DNA of 64,000 bases from positions 93,667,560 to 93,731,559 of the forward strand of contig NC_092459.1 in assembly GCF_047495875.1 (NCBI RefSeq), in the 5' to 3' direction. Below, piece after piece: positions 48,011 to 59,195 of this stretch. Position 1 is the stretch's first letter, and each line of letters begins with the position of its first letter. The notes beneath the pieces were generated by a model, which was not told the DNA's origin, made no database searches, and saw only the letters and a program-made list of their open reading frames with translations. The position numbers and the translations under genes were made by a program. The stretch comes from Pithys albifrons albifrons. Its lineage: Eukaryota > Chordata > Aves > Passeriformes > Thamnophilidae.

Positions 48011-48760
48011 CACGCTTCCCTCCATATGCGCACGGCAGGGCTGCGGTGCCGCCCGGCGGCCGGGAGCGGGCGCGCAGGGCCGGGGAGCTCCGCCCCACTC
48101 CCGCCCTGCTCGGCGGGGCGTTGCAGCCGACAAAGGGGCCGGGCGGGAGCGGCGCGGGCCGCCCGTGCTAGGGAGCGGTGGGAGCGGCCGGCGCGGGGTC
48201 AGCTCCTCGGCTCTGCCCCGCCCGAGGCCGCGGCTGCCGCTCTTTTCCTCCGCGCCGGCGCAGCCCTCCCCAGGGAAGCGGGGAGCGGTCCCCCCTCCAC
48301 TGCCCTCGGTGCTGGGTCGGTAGAGCTGCCGCGGTCCGGTCCGGTCCCCAGCCTTCTTTGTGGTCGGAAGGTCTCGCCAGGTACGGGCCGTGCTGAGCCC
48401 TCGGACCCGGGACCTACACGGCCGGGCAGAACTCGCCTCTCCTGCCCTCCTGGCAGTGCCGGCGGAGCGCGGCAGCCTCTGAGCGCGGGTTCTGGGGCCA
48501 CAGTGCCCGGTGCGGCTGTCCCGCTGACCGCCCGTCCTCCGGGGAAACGTCTCCCGTTCTCTCTGCCCGCAGGGAGGCGGCCGACAGGAGCTGCTCCTGC
48601 GCCGATGCTGCTGCCAGCCTGGGAACTCTGCCTCTACGGGCTCCTCACCGTGGGTTCCCACCTCTACGCCTTCTATGAAGCGCACCAAGTGTCTCGAAGT
48701 AAGTGTGGGACGTGGGCGCGCTTGCTGCGGCGGTGCTTTCTGCCCCTGGCTGGAGAGGCT
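48010..48760 (+). promoter_or_regulatory. HHAT: CpG island promoter of HHAT
   Basis: This is the only strongly GC- and CpG-rich block in the window, covering the 5' end and first coding exon of HHAT. It holds GC boxes such as CCGCCCC (48,090-48,096) and CCCCGCCC (48,216-48,223), and I see no convincing TATA box, as is typical for a broadly expressed gene. A plausible noncoding first exon ends at donor CAG|GTACGG (48,381), and a strong acceptor (CTCTGCCCGCAG) precedes 48,573. The exact start site cannot be read from sequence. Confidence 0.85.
48605..48698 (+). CDS. HHAT: HHAT coding exon 1 (residues 1-31)
   Basis: Starts at ATG 48,605; the N-terminus MLLPAWELCLYGLL matches the start of known HHAT proteins (human begins MLPRWELALYLL), which decides the start. 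Residues 8-27 form the first hydrophobic segment, followed by FYEAHQVSR, equivalent to FYEVYKVSR in human. It ends in phase 1 at donor A|GTAAGT. The start codon has poor context (C at -3, C at +4). The same frame is open upstream to an in-frame ATG at 48,026, but that stretch lies in the CpG island and shows no resemblance to HHAT. Confidence 0.95.
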
Positions 48761-50023
48761 GTGAGTTCTCTCTCAGTTAGTTTCTACTTTGTTCCTCTGC
48801 GAGGCGTGCCTGTGCTTTTCTCAGCAGGCAGGTGCCACCTGAGCAGAGAGCTTTGTCCCAGGGCTTTCTTGCCCTTGAGTGCTAGGAATGTCCATGTCAA
48901 TGGTGTCCTGGCACCTGCCAGGGGAGAGGGAGACCTCTGAAGTTCAGCTACTCAGATGAGGAAAGTTCAGGTAAGTTGAGTTTGAATTGTCTTGTTTTTG
49001 CTGGCTCTTAAATGTGGGTGGTTGAGAAGCAGATGTGCCTTCTGATGGTGCTTGCTGGGGTCTGAACCTGGGCAGGCCCCAGGGTAGGTTGATGTTCCCT
49101 GCCTGGTTCTCAGGAGTTCCTGTGCTGGATTCTGGGCTTGGAGCAATGGTTGGGTTGTCTGTGCAGCCTTGCAGTCACTTTGTTTCCACATACCTGCTTG
49201 TGCCTCGTATAATCTCTTCCTTGCCGCTATGGTGACTTGGTTTGGATTCAGTGGAGCTTTGTAGTGCAGAGGAGGAGGGGGGTTTTAAATGATTTAAGTA
49301 CAATTTGTAGATGAAGTCGTGTTCTGGCACGTTGGTATTCTAATGAAAATAAAGTTGGTATTATAAAAGTATAATAAGCTAGAGAGGCTTGTTAGGGAAA
49401 TATGTATTGCATCTTGTTAGGCTTTAATCAGTAAGGTGTTCTACATTAATGACCCCAGCCATCTCCAATAGAGCTCAAGGGAAAAACAGGAGTTCCAGGG
49501 CACTTGCAGAGCAGTGGAGGAAGTGCTTGGTAACTGGGTATAGGGCTGTCCACCCATGTGTACAGTAAGCCATCTGTAAAGGTGGCAAATGTGATGGAGT
49601 GGCTCCTGGAGGTGTCATCTCTTGAGTGACTTTTCCTTGCTCTGGCTGTGCTGGTCACTCTGAGATCTGTGTATCCCTTCCACTCTGTTGGGAGAAACTA
49701 GGCAGTTCTGAAAATGGACAATTGAGGATTGGTGCTAGTCTTTCATGGTAAAAGGTGGGTCATGGTCTGCTACTGTCCCTGTTGCAGGAGGGAATCAAAA
49801 CACAGGTTCTAAGGAAATCGCTTTGCCATTGCTGTGGGACAGAGCTGTGGCATGGTTGGGCACCTCACCTGGTGAGCAGTGACAGGATAACATGCCCTTC
49901 CCTGGATCCAAGTATCCCTGTGGGTGGAGACAACATGGGAATGTGTTGTTCCTGAGCAGCAGAGGACCCATGCGTGACTGTCCCTGCTCTGTGTGCTTAA
50001 CAAAGATTTGCTCTTCCTTGCAG
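48699..50023 (+). other. HHAT: HHAT intron 1
   Basis: GTAAGT to TTCCTTGCAG. No repeat family or secondary feature recognised inside. Confidence 0.85.
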
Positions 50024-50091
50024 AGTATGAAGCTGTGATGGACAGAAGGTTTGGGCTGGACCCAGGGATTCTCTTTCGGGGCCTCAAAAAG
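50024..50091 (+). CDS. HHAT: HHAT coding exon 2 (residues 32-54)
   Basis: 68 bp. The acceptor CTTCCTTGCAG completes the split lysine codon (A|AG). It encodes KYEAVMDRRFGLDPGILF followed by RGLKK, matching the human segment that ends LFGGLKK. This is a soluble loop after the first membrane segment, more variable than the rest. It ends in phase 0 at AAG|GTAGGA. Confidence 0.93.
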
Positions 50092-50907
50092 GTAGGAGGG
50101 GTGACAGGTACCAGCATCTCTTATTTTGAGGCAATAATAGCATTGTGTCTCCGTACCCTTTGCATGTCCAAGCTTCTGATTTCGCTTCAGAACAAGAAAC
50201 CAACCAAACACACTCCCCACCCTCCTTGCTTCCATTTTTCAAAAGGATTTGAGGTCAAAAGCAACTAATGCAACTAATGTTGAGGATTATGTACAGAAGA
50301 CCAGGAATGTGTCTATGGAAGTGTTTTGGTTTAGACCTGCCATCACTGATGTTAAGGGATCCTTGATATGTGCTTGCAGGAAAGCTGTAAAGCAATTGTT
50401 GAGATGAACTCCTAGTGAGCTTCTGTATCGGACATAGGACTACCCTCTTACCTAATTTAGATAAAAACCTCATGTCACAGGAAACTCCAGTTGACCTGAC
50501 TTCATCTGATTGCAACTAGGCTTTGCTGAAACAGGTAGTTAAATTTTGCTTTCAGCAAAATGCCTTTTCACTGGAGTTCTTGGTTTTTCAAGGCAGAGCA
50601 CAGTTGCACTCTGAATCCCTCAGGAGAGATGCTGCTTGCTCAGGTTCAGCACCAGGTGTGGGGCTTAGGAGTCACAACACTGTCTAAAGCTCTTTTTTCC
50701 TGAACTTTGTACCATTAGAACTCCAAATGATGCTGTCTGAGTTCACTGCTGTATGCAATCCACCTAAACTGCTGAATTGATGTTCCTGAGATGCAGAGTT
50801 CTGTTGGGTAACACACCTAGTGTGTTACAGAGGTGTTTTCCCTTGTTCTGTAAGAACATACATTTATGGCCAGTTACGCATAGTGATCAGTTCCCTTCAT
50901 GCCACAG
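50092..50907 (+). other. HHAT: HHAT intron 2
   Basis: GTAGGA to CATGCCACAG. Nothing recognised inside. Confidence 0.85.
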
Positions 50908-51021
50908 GACCCCATGGACTTTGAGTGGAGCTACTGGATTGAATGGGGAAGGGAACATATACTATGGCTCCTGGCTGGTCATCTGCTGGTATCACAAGTG
51001 TCCAGGCTCTTGGTGGAGAAG
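50908..51021 (+). CDS. HHAT: HHAT coding exon 3 (residues 55-92)
   Basis: 114 bp, 38 codons, phase 0 at both ends. It encodes DPMDFEWSYWIEWGRE, the counterpart of human DATDFEWSFWMEWGKQ. A hydrophobic membrane segment follows, around ILWLLAGHLLVSQVSRLL (residues about 73-90). The D-F-E-W-S and E-W-G residues are strongly conserved in HHAT. Acceptor GCCACAG and donor AAG|GTACGT are both good. Confidence 0.95.
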
Positions 51022-51383
51022 GTACGTATGGATTTTCTTCAGATCAGGATGTTTCTGTGGGTTTTAGTTTAGATGATTGCATGATTGTGGGAAATGATCT
51101 GTGTGTGTGTCACACCTGCTAGTTTGGGGAAGGAAAGGAAAAAGTTATGTTTTCCCCCAAATTAGGAAGGTTCTGGATTTCACATGACAATATTACAGAA
51201 ACACATTCACTTTAACCTTCACAGACAACAGTAGGGTTTCTGTGAATTTTCAAATGTGTTCTTAACCTTTTTGACTGTGGTTGTCTCTACTGTAGACCCC
51301 ATGTAGGACAGCACAGGTACTGAGTGCTTTTTTAATTTAGAAATAATTAAACTAACAATTGTTAATTTTTCTTTTTCCGACAG
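51022..51383 (+). other. HHAT: HHAT intron 3
   Basis: GTACGT to TTTTTCCGACAG. A short GT run lies near 51,101. Nothing else recognised. Confidence 0.85.
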
Positions 51384-51578
51384 TATAAACCATGGTGCTT
51401 GATGGTTTATGGAATGGTGGCCTGCTGGTTGTTACTGGGAATCAAGGGTTTTGCTGTCATTTTGTTGCATGCAGCTGTTTCGTTTGCTGTTGCTCAGTTT
51501 CAGCTGTCACTCTTGACATGGTTGTGCTCTCTTATCCTGCTGTCCACTTTACGCATACCAGCTGTGGAAGAAACAAAG
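51384..51578 (+). CDS. HHAT: HHAT coding exon 4 (residues 93-157)
   Basis: 195 bp, 65 codons, phase 0 at both ends. It encodes YKPWCLMVYGMVACWLLLG and continues through SFAVAQF to LLTWLCSLILLSTLR and VEETK, closely matching human (HRPWILMLYGMWACWCVLG ... LLTWLCSLLLLSTLRLQGVEEVK). Two or three membrane-spanning or re-entrant hydrophobic segments are visible (about residues 97-113, 116-130 and 136-150). Acceptor TTCCGACAG and donor AAG|GTAATG flank it. Confidence 0.96.
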
Positions 51579-52809
51579 GTAATGGGAGAAGGACTAATTA
51601 AGTGTCAAATTAGTTATTGTTGTGGTTGTCTGTAACAGCATCTACCTTTCACAGCAGCTGATGTAAGCAGGGGTTGGAAAAATCTTAAGCAGTAGAGCTG
51701 CAGTGACTCATGCTGGAGCTTCTTCAGTTAGAAAAGTCATATCAGTCATGGTGTCCAGTGCATGGAGATAAAAGTACATCTTAATGTGTAAGTGGTATTT
51801 GGTAGAGCTGAAATATTATAATACTTTACTAATGCTCTGTTAAGCACATTTCATATTCTTTGGAGCTCTAATCATACCAATTTGAGGTGCTAGTTTTTAG
51901 GGTTGTACCTGGAAGTTCTTCAGTAAGGTCTGCCTGTACCTTTGTGGTGACTGGTCTTCTGTAGGGAGGGAGACTGTTTCTCCAACACTTTGATTTGTAT
52001 CAGATGAGTTATTGCTCACAACTGGTTGATGCAAGCTCACTTTTGCTCTTTCTCTAGTGGATATTTCTAGGATGGTACAGATTGTGGAAAAACTGCTGCT
52101 TGGTTGTGAGGAAATGTCCTTGCCGCATTTATTTTGACTAAGGGCACAAGCTGGACATCTGTTACAAAGCTTGTTGCCCGGATGTTTGGCAGAGGGGAGA
52201 TGAGCATGAAGGGTCTCTTCATGAGAGTTTGTGCCTCGCATGGAGGAAGAAAGGACCCTCTACAATACAAATGTAATCAGACAAACTAAGTTTGCTGATG
52301 TTTCCAGGTTTTTTTGTGATGATACATTTTTGTTGTTGGAAACAAGTGTGACACTAAGTGTTGAAAACTCAAAGAAAGGTTCAGTAACATTTTTTCAGCC
52401 TTAAGCTTTTTAAGGAGTGACTGATTCTTTTCAGATCTACCTTCAGCCTTAGCAGTCCCTTGGCTGTCAGTGGTGTTGCTAGCTGGTTTGAGTACTGTTA
52501 CTGTACCAAATCTGGGGGAGATAATGGCATTTCTGTAAGGAAAGCTCTCCTGCTGTGATGGTTCTGCAATCAAGTTGCCTCTTTATTCTAGCTGCAGTAG
52601 CTGCGGAGGGCTCTCTGCATCAACAGCCTGTGCTTGTTGTTCATGTGTTTAGTGCTGCTCACTTAAGTGCTCATTCCAACTGCTGTTGGCTGTAGTTACT
52701 TTCTGCTGATGCTGACCCCAAAAGTTAGGCTCTGAGAGGATATTGTTGTTTTGCCATACAGATAATACAGCATTTCACCATGGTGATCTGGCTTTGTTTT
52801 GTCTTGCAG
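51579..52809 (+). other. HHAT: HHAT intron 4
   Basis: GTAATG to TTTTGTCTTGCAG. No retroelement or other gene recognised inside. Confidence 0.85.
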
Positions 52810-53022
52810 AGAAAGTGGTATGACACTGAAAATGAGTATTATCTGCTGCTCTTCACTGTGTCTGTCCGCTGCCTCTTCTGCACTAGCTTCAGCCTGGAGT
52901 ACTGCTGGCACAGACCTTCCCAGAAGTCATCCCACTCATTCCCATGGATGCTGGCATATGTGTTTTATTATCCTACATTCCACAATGGACCCCTTATGAA
53001 TTTTGATGAATTCAGTAAGCAG
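52810..53022 (+). CDS. HHAT: HHAT coding exon 5 (residues 158-228)
   Basis: 213 bp, 71 codons, phase 0 at both ends. RKWYDTENEYYLLLFTVSVR is followed by a Cys-rich hydrophobic stretch and by SFPWMLAYVFYYPTFHNGP. The YVFYYP..HNGP block (HNGP at residues 215-218) is a strongly conserved MBOAT-family feature and is identical in human HHAT at its key positions. The loop between (HRPSQKSSHS) differs most from human. Acceptor TTGTCTTGCAG and donor CAG|GTAACA. Confidence 0.97.
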
Positions 53023-55753
53023 GTAACAGTGGTCATTGTTTTTTCGTGTCTAAAGCTATCTACATAATTTTGAAATCATCACATAATATTGTAGGAATGT
53101 GACAATTTTGAGTGCATCCTTGGGAATTTGGCAATGTCCTGGATATAAAATTTTAAGGAAGACCTTCTTTCCCAAGTTCTTCTACTTCACAGGATGTTTT
53201 TTGTATAATATCAGATTGATGACTTCAATCAAGGGGCCAGTGACAGGCTTTGTTACATTTGGAAAGTGTTCATAATTTTGGCATGCAGCAGCTGGACTGG
53301 ATTATTTCTTCTCTGTAAGGTGAAATAAAGTAATGTTTTCAGCGTAAGCTTGCAAAGACTCTGAAACAATTTTTAGAGTCACAGAAAGCTGATAGACTGT
53401 ATTGAGAGTTCCTGAAGACTCCAGTTTTCCCTCGTGGTGATGTGAAAACATGATGATTTACTTAGAGCACTTTGCTTCAACTAAGAAGTGTGTTTAATGT
53501 GTAAGACTTACCAAATGCTTTTCCTAGTCCTTTGCAGGCTGCTTTTCCAACCTGCTTGTAGATGACAGTGGAAAACTCCATACTTTTGTTCTGTATTGCT
53601 TTCCATGCTTTCTTGCACACTTGAGTAAGTGATACCACAGCCTATGATACCACCGCTATGTAATAGCTATAGCCAAAATTATTTGATTAAAGTGGATTAG
53701 TGAACATCTCAAACCATAACACTGCTATTCCAGTGTACGTATAGAAGCCTTAGGGGTTGCTTGCCTCTGTTTATATTTGGGAATTTTTTATTGAAGCCAA
53801 AGGAAGTACTGGGCTTTATGAAAGTGAAAGCATTCACTTTTTTTCTCATTTATCTTCACTTACTTTGGAAGATGTAAGGCTGATTGTTGTTATCCTGGGC
53901 TGGGTATGATAGGAAAAGTCTACATAGACTTGCATAGAAATGGGGGTAATTTGTTTTACTGATTATTGGTTTTTAGTTACTAAAGTTTGTTAAATTCCAC
54001 CTAAATTCTTACACCCCTAGGAGAGGGACAGTTATGAGTTTTTTCCAAGGTCTATTTCAGAAAACCTATGAGACTCCAAGTTGAAAGCAACTTAAGGATA
54101 ACTGGTAGGAAAAACTGGGGAGCCTTGCTTTGAAACTAAGCTCACCTGATACAGCTCAGCAAAGTCCCCTGCAAAGACCACCTTTATTCTTGCTGTGAGG
54201 AGAAAAAGGGAGATTGAGAATGGTATGCTTGTATTTGCAGAAGGTTCTCATTTAAATATGCACAGACCTGTTTTGTTAAAATCATAAAGAAGATGTAACA
54301 AATTGAACAACCTTAATGTGTTTGCTGGTGGTGTTTGCTGAAGTGCATTGCCAGAGCTCTTAACCTGAGCAGAGGATATTACCTTGGCAGATGAGGTCAG
54401 GAAAGGGTTTCAAAGTTCACAGGGCCCAGCAACTAATTCAAAGTGCACGATACAGAGAGTGTGTTTATTGCTGCCTTTGGAAAAGACCACTTACAGAACT
54501 CTTTAACTGAAGCTGAGACTGAGATGAGGGTTCCTGCAGAGCACACTGGAAAGTGGAATTTCTGGAGCTGGGGAGAGTGAAACTGCTCTATGTCACCAAA
54601 AGTGTAGTACCAGTTCTGGCAACTGGCATCCATTGCCAGGCAAAAATGAGACACTGACACTTCATCAATGGCCTTGTTGAATTTCTGGCTTTAAGCAAGG
54701 TATAGCACTTCTAGTGATGGGTTTGAAGGCTTCTTCTGCAAATCCCTGTGATAAAATAGTGGTATCGACCCTGGGATTAGCTCAGTTGGTTAAAACTTGG
54801 TTGTAATAATGCCAAGGCCATGGGTTCAATCCCCTCTGTGGGCCATTGACTTAAGAGTTGGACTCGATCCTTGTGGGTCCCTTCCAACTCAGAATAGTCT
54901 GTGAATCCAAGCTTTCATCTAGCTGTTACAAATGAACCCTCCAAATGAGTGTGCATGTTAGCTGTACTATGTGCTTGTGATTGAGGGCCATGCAGATGAG
55001 TTGGTTTCTTCTCTTGTATGTGCATTTTTGGCCAGTTAGAGACTGGAGAAGGAAATGTTGCACATAGTAATAGATGTACAAATTGACTGAATTTTTAGGC
55101 AAATCTTTCTGTTGTTTGATCCTATTCTTTTTTTCTTGCAGAAAGAAGGTGCAATAATAATATGCTAATGTGTTTACTCTAGTTAGAAATGTAGGAGTTT
55201 GGGGCATCTTGAGAAGCCTGTCAGCTGTAAATTTTGTATTATCTGGTATTTGCGCTTCCCTTTGCTTAGCATGTCATGTAGGTCTTGCTGACTTTGGCAG
55301 TGCTACAGGAGAAGAATTAAGAACTGTCCTTAAGTAATCAATTCCCTGTGGTTATTAGAAGTTGGAGGTATTTTAAGAGCAAGCAGTCATTGTTCCTGTG
55401 TTTGGAAGGGTTGCTACTTGGAAAACCTTCATAGTTGTGGGTTCTTAGATCTCTTTAATTCCTGTAATGTGATCAACCTCTAGAGATAATCTAAAGTCTC
55501 ATGTCTGGATTCTGTTCAGGTTAACAGGGCTTGGCCTTTTTTGCAACAGTGTGCCTTTTTTGATGCAGTGTGTGTTCACATGTGGCTTCTTGTTGGTTTG
55601 TACTGCATACTGAGATTGAGAATGGAGAGACCAGTCTCCCTTAAGATTATGTCTGGAATTTCAAAATGATCTAGTGAAAAAGTTCTCAGAATGTGTATTT
55701 TGATTAAAACAGTCAGTTATGTTCTGGGTAACCTCTTTGGATTTCTTCTTTAG
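53023..55753 (+). other. HHAT: HHAT intron 5
   Basis: GTAACA to TTTCTTCTTTAG. It contains the tRNA-derived SINE at 54,766-54,907 in the same orientation as the gene; otherwise nothing recognised. Confidence 0.85.
54766..54907 (+). mobile_element. tRNA-Ile/CR1 composite SINE (TguSINE1-like)
   Basis: The 5' half is tRNA-Ile-like. It has a Pol III A-box TTAGCTCAGTTGG (54,777-54,789), an anticodon-arm-like TAATAATGCC and a B-box GGTTCAATCCC (54,823-54,833). The 3' half is a CR1 tail: GGACTCGATCC, GGGTCCCTTCCAACTC, then a decayed CR1 terminal motif at 54,892-54,907. This arrangement matches TguSINE1, known from zebra finch and other songbirds, which borrows CR1 machinery. It is not a functional tRNA gene: the acceptor stem and D-arm are disrupted. 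Confidence 0.88.
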
Positions 55754-55925
55754 ATGAGGAGACAAGAAGCTTTCAGTGTGAAGAGCAATCTCAGCATCTT
55801 AATTGTGGGCATAATTCGTATTTTCTTTTGGTGGTGCCTGGCTGAGCTGATGATTCACCTCATGTATATCCATGCGCTCTACAGTAGTGCTCTGCCTTTG
55901 GAGTCTGCATCATATTGGGCCTTGG
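55754..55925 (+). CDS. HHAT: HHAT coding exon 6 (residues 229-285, last in window)
   Basis: 172 bp. Acceptor TTCTTCTTTAG, then MRRQEAFSVKSNLSILIV, a hydrophobic segment, FFWWCLAELMIHLMYIHALY and SSALPLESASYWALG. This parallels human RLLCWWWLAELMAHLMYMHAIYSS. It contains a long membrane segment (about residues 241-270) within the MBOAT core. It ends in phase 1 at GG|GTGAGT. I searched downstream for the next exon (in human it encodes a QVLFFYVKYLVLFG-like segment) and did not find it before 64,000. Confidence 0.95.
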
Positions 55926-58859
55926 GTGAGTATAGAAACAGGAGTAGAAATCTTTCTTCCTCCCTATTTCAAGAACCCCAGTTTACTTCTCTTTTATGTC
56001 TATCTGTAGATACTTATGAATAGCACATTGTAGCCAGCCGCAGTCAGAAAAGTAGTTTACAGACTCTTGATATAACATGTAGATGCTCTATAAGCTTAGT
56101 TGAATGTACTGAGCTACTTCCAAAATGCAAAATACTCTGTATTTTTTCCAATCTAAAGTATGTCTCTAAACTGTGGTCTAAGGTGTTTCTCCTCCTCAAG
56201 TCATAGAAGTGGACACTTAGAAGAGTTTGTGTGGGGATGGAGGAGAGGAGTTGTTAAGAATTATTACTGATCTCCTTCTGATTGATGTTCCTAGTTTGCA
56301 TTTAGGTTGAATATGAAATGACAGAACTCATGAAAATAGTAGAGGGAAGGACTTGCAAACAAAGTGACCTGAAAGAAGCAGTCTGTGCCTCAGCCTCTTT
56401 TTCCTGCTTGGCTTCTATCACTTCTGCTCTTGCCCAAGCTCCCTGGTATTTCATTAAAATGCCCTATTGTCAGGAAAAAGAGTGCTGATGAATGCAGTGT
56501 AATCCAGCAAAAGCTTTGGGTGATGGCATGTAAACAACTGTCATATGTAGTTGCTTTGATTTCTGCCCCCCACTCCTCTTTCCCCTTTGCCTGTCACAGG
56601 TAGGAGGAATGAAAGAATGAAACCCCAGACCATAAAACTGGGTTCTGAAAGTGCCTTGCTGCTTTCTGAATTGAAGGAGCTGTTACACCAGGGCTTGATG
56701 TACACACTGGTATGGTCCTGTCCAACATTTGGTGAAGATCACCTGTGATGAGCAGTGTGTATAAGAGGACACCTGTGCGTTGGATTCTGGTCAGCAGAGG
56801 GCAATGTGTGCACTCTGTATATCTGTAGGTGCATAAATACAGACTTAATATATATTTCAAGATAAATTTTTTATTTCTGAAAAAGAGCAAGGGCAGATGC
56901 AGAGCAAGAAACCGAGAGGTTTGCTTTCATGCTTCGCTGTTCTACTTCTCACTCAGTCACTGCTTAGAAAGTGGATTCTGAGTTTTTCCATTTTAAATGT
57001 CACTTCATTGATGAATGAAATCTGTTGGCTCTTGGTGTTTGTGTGTGACACAAAGCTGGCCACGTGATAAGGCAGGCAAGGCTACTAAATTAGGGACAAA
57101 AATATTCTAGCTGTGATGCTACTGGTGGATTCCTCCCTCCTTTCAAGACTCCTTATGCTGATTTTAAAGGGGAGCTGGAGGTGAGTTATTTCATAGACAA
57201 CAGCTAAGTAGGTTGTATATTTATTTAATGCAATTGTTATCCTGAGAATTAAAATGCATTTTGAACAGATCATTAGGAAAGGCAAAAATGCCTTAAAGCA
57301 AAGCTGGTGAAAGCCAGTGTTAAAGCAAGTTTAGACTGTAAAAGCTGCCTATCTTCAAGTCAAATGTTTTTATTTTAACAAGTTGCCTGTGGAGACCCTG
57401 CTTTTAGGAGAGTTGTATTCAAAATGTAACCCCACTTATGAGCTTTCGCCTTCATAATGAAAGCAGCTGTTTAAAATATACTACAAATGAAATTTTGAAG
57501 TAGAAGTTGGTCACCTAAAGTACTTTCTCTGCAGGTTTATCACAATGATTATATAGGTCTCCTTAGACTCAAACCAGTGATAGGCCACTGTTGTAACTTG
57601 CTTTGGGGAGCCAGCAATACATCTTAGCAATATTTTATTATTAAGTCTTACTGCACTCTTTTGGATCTTACCGTGCTTCTACACCAGTTCTTGTACGGAG
57701 CCAAACACTCCCCTCTATTTTGCATTCTATTTTTTTAAATCCAACTTCATCAGATAACTGAGTCTTCAGACCAAGGAAGCAGCTTGCTGTTGACGCAGGA
57801 GGATTAACCACATGGTATATAAGCCTTTCTGCACTGATGGGTTTTGTTCATTTTGTAGTTTATATTTAACTACAGCAGCTTCAAAACAGCATGGAGCATC
57901 TAGCCTAGCTGTGATGCCTGGCTGCCCCAATGGTCTGGTAAACTTAGGGGAAAGGCTGTGAGGCAATTCTGCAGTCACCCTGTAGTCAGGTTGTATCTGC
58001 TCCTCCATTTTTCTTTCAGAATACCTTTGAACAGTGGGCAATAAATGCCAGTAGTGCAGGTAAAGACAACAGTGCTGTGAGATTTTGCTTTCAGCATCCA
58101 AGGGAAATGTCAGTCTGCACCTCATGAGTGTGAAGCTACAGTGTGTTCTACATCACTGTGTGATGTTCCTATGAGATGAGACAGCAAAGAAAAAAACCTC
58201 AAACCCTAAACTAAACCTTGACTGAGTTACAATGCTTGTTTAAAAATGCTAGTGTACAACATTGTCATTTATGACTATGTAAAGCAGAAATACTAAGGTA
58301 ACATTAGTAGTGAGAGTGCACAGGTATAAAATTAAGAAAAAAATAGTACTTTGGAGAATGTTACCCCACAGTAAGAGAAGTATTTTCTCTTGTGTGGGTG
58401 GGATTATAGGCAAATGAGTTTATACAAGCAGCAGTATACCAAGTGGTGCATATGTGGTTTTCATGCCTGTGTATGTAACTGTAACAAAAGTCCAAGCTGT
58501 CTTTAATATTACTGTTTGTGTGCCTCAAGTACTGTTAGTATATTCTGTGAATTGTATGTTTTTTGGGTTTTGTTAACTTCTTAAAATTTTTAGGCTTGTC
58601 TTTTGGCAACTAAACCAAAGGTCCTCTCAGGTCAAATGCTGAGGTTCTTTTCTCCATGCCCCTTACAGTCCAATACCTGCATTACTGTAACAGCACTCTT
58701 GGCCTATAGATTGTTACCTCATTCCTTACATTTCACTTGCAAATAACCTAGTTCTGTGTGTTCTTCTACTTGTCTGAATGTGAGCAGGTCAAAGTCAGTG
58801 CAGAGCTTCTCCCTCTCTACAGGAAATCTTCTGTCCCATATAACCCAGCTGGGATTTTT

Positions 58860-59195
58860 GTTTGGTGTCCCTTGGGACATGCAGCAGAAAGGGACCTGGG
58901 GGTTCTGATTGACAGGAAGCAGAACATGGGCCAGCAGTGTGCCCAGGTAGCCAAGAAGGCCAGTGGCATCCTGACCTGGATGAGGAATAGTGTGGCCAGC
59001 AGGACCAGGGAAGCAATTCTGCTGTACTTGGCGCTGGTGAGGCCACACGTCAAGTACTGTGTCCAGTTCTGGGCCCCTCAGTTCAGGAAGGATATTGAGG
59101 TGCTGGAGCAGGTCCAGAGAAGGGTGACGAGGCTGGTGAAGGGCCTGGAGCACAAATTCTCGAAGGAACTGGGGTTGTTCAGCCTGCTGCTCTCC
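58860..59195 (+). mobile_element. CR1 LINE fragment lacking its 3' end
   Basis: CR1 ORF2 C-terminal region with a long intact frame: [60 protein letters not shown] and [14 protein letters not shown]. The match stops abruptly after LGLFSL at about 59,190 and the normal CR1 3' end is absent. CR1 copies are normally truncated at the 5' end, so this one has probably lost its 3' part by deletion or rearrangement. Open frames on both strands here belong to the element. Confidence 0.9.

Noticed and set aside
47867..48688. 273-codon minus-strand frame across the HHAT promoter
   Set aside because: Antisense of a CpG island and minisatellite, where stop codons are rare; composition is Arg/Pro/Gly-rich with no family signal.
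54770..54840. Functional tRNA-Ile gene
   Set aside because: Box A and box B are present, but the stems do not pair properly and the sequence is fused to a CR1 tail; it is a SINE.
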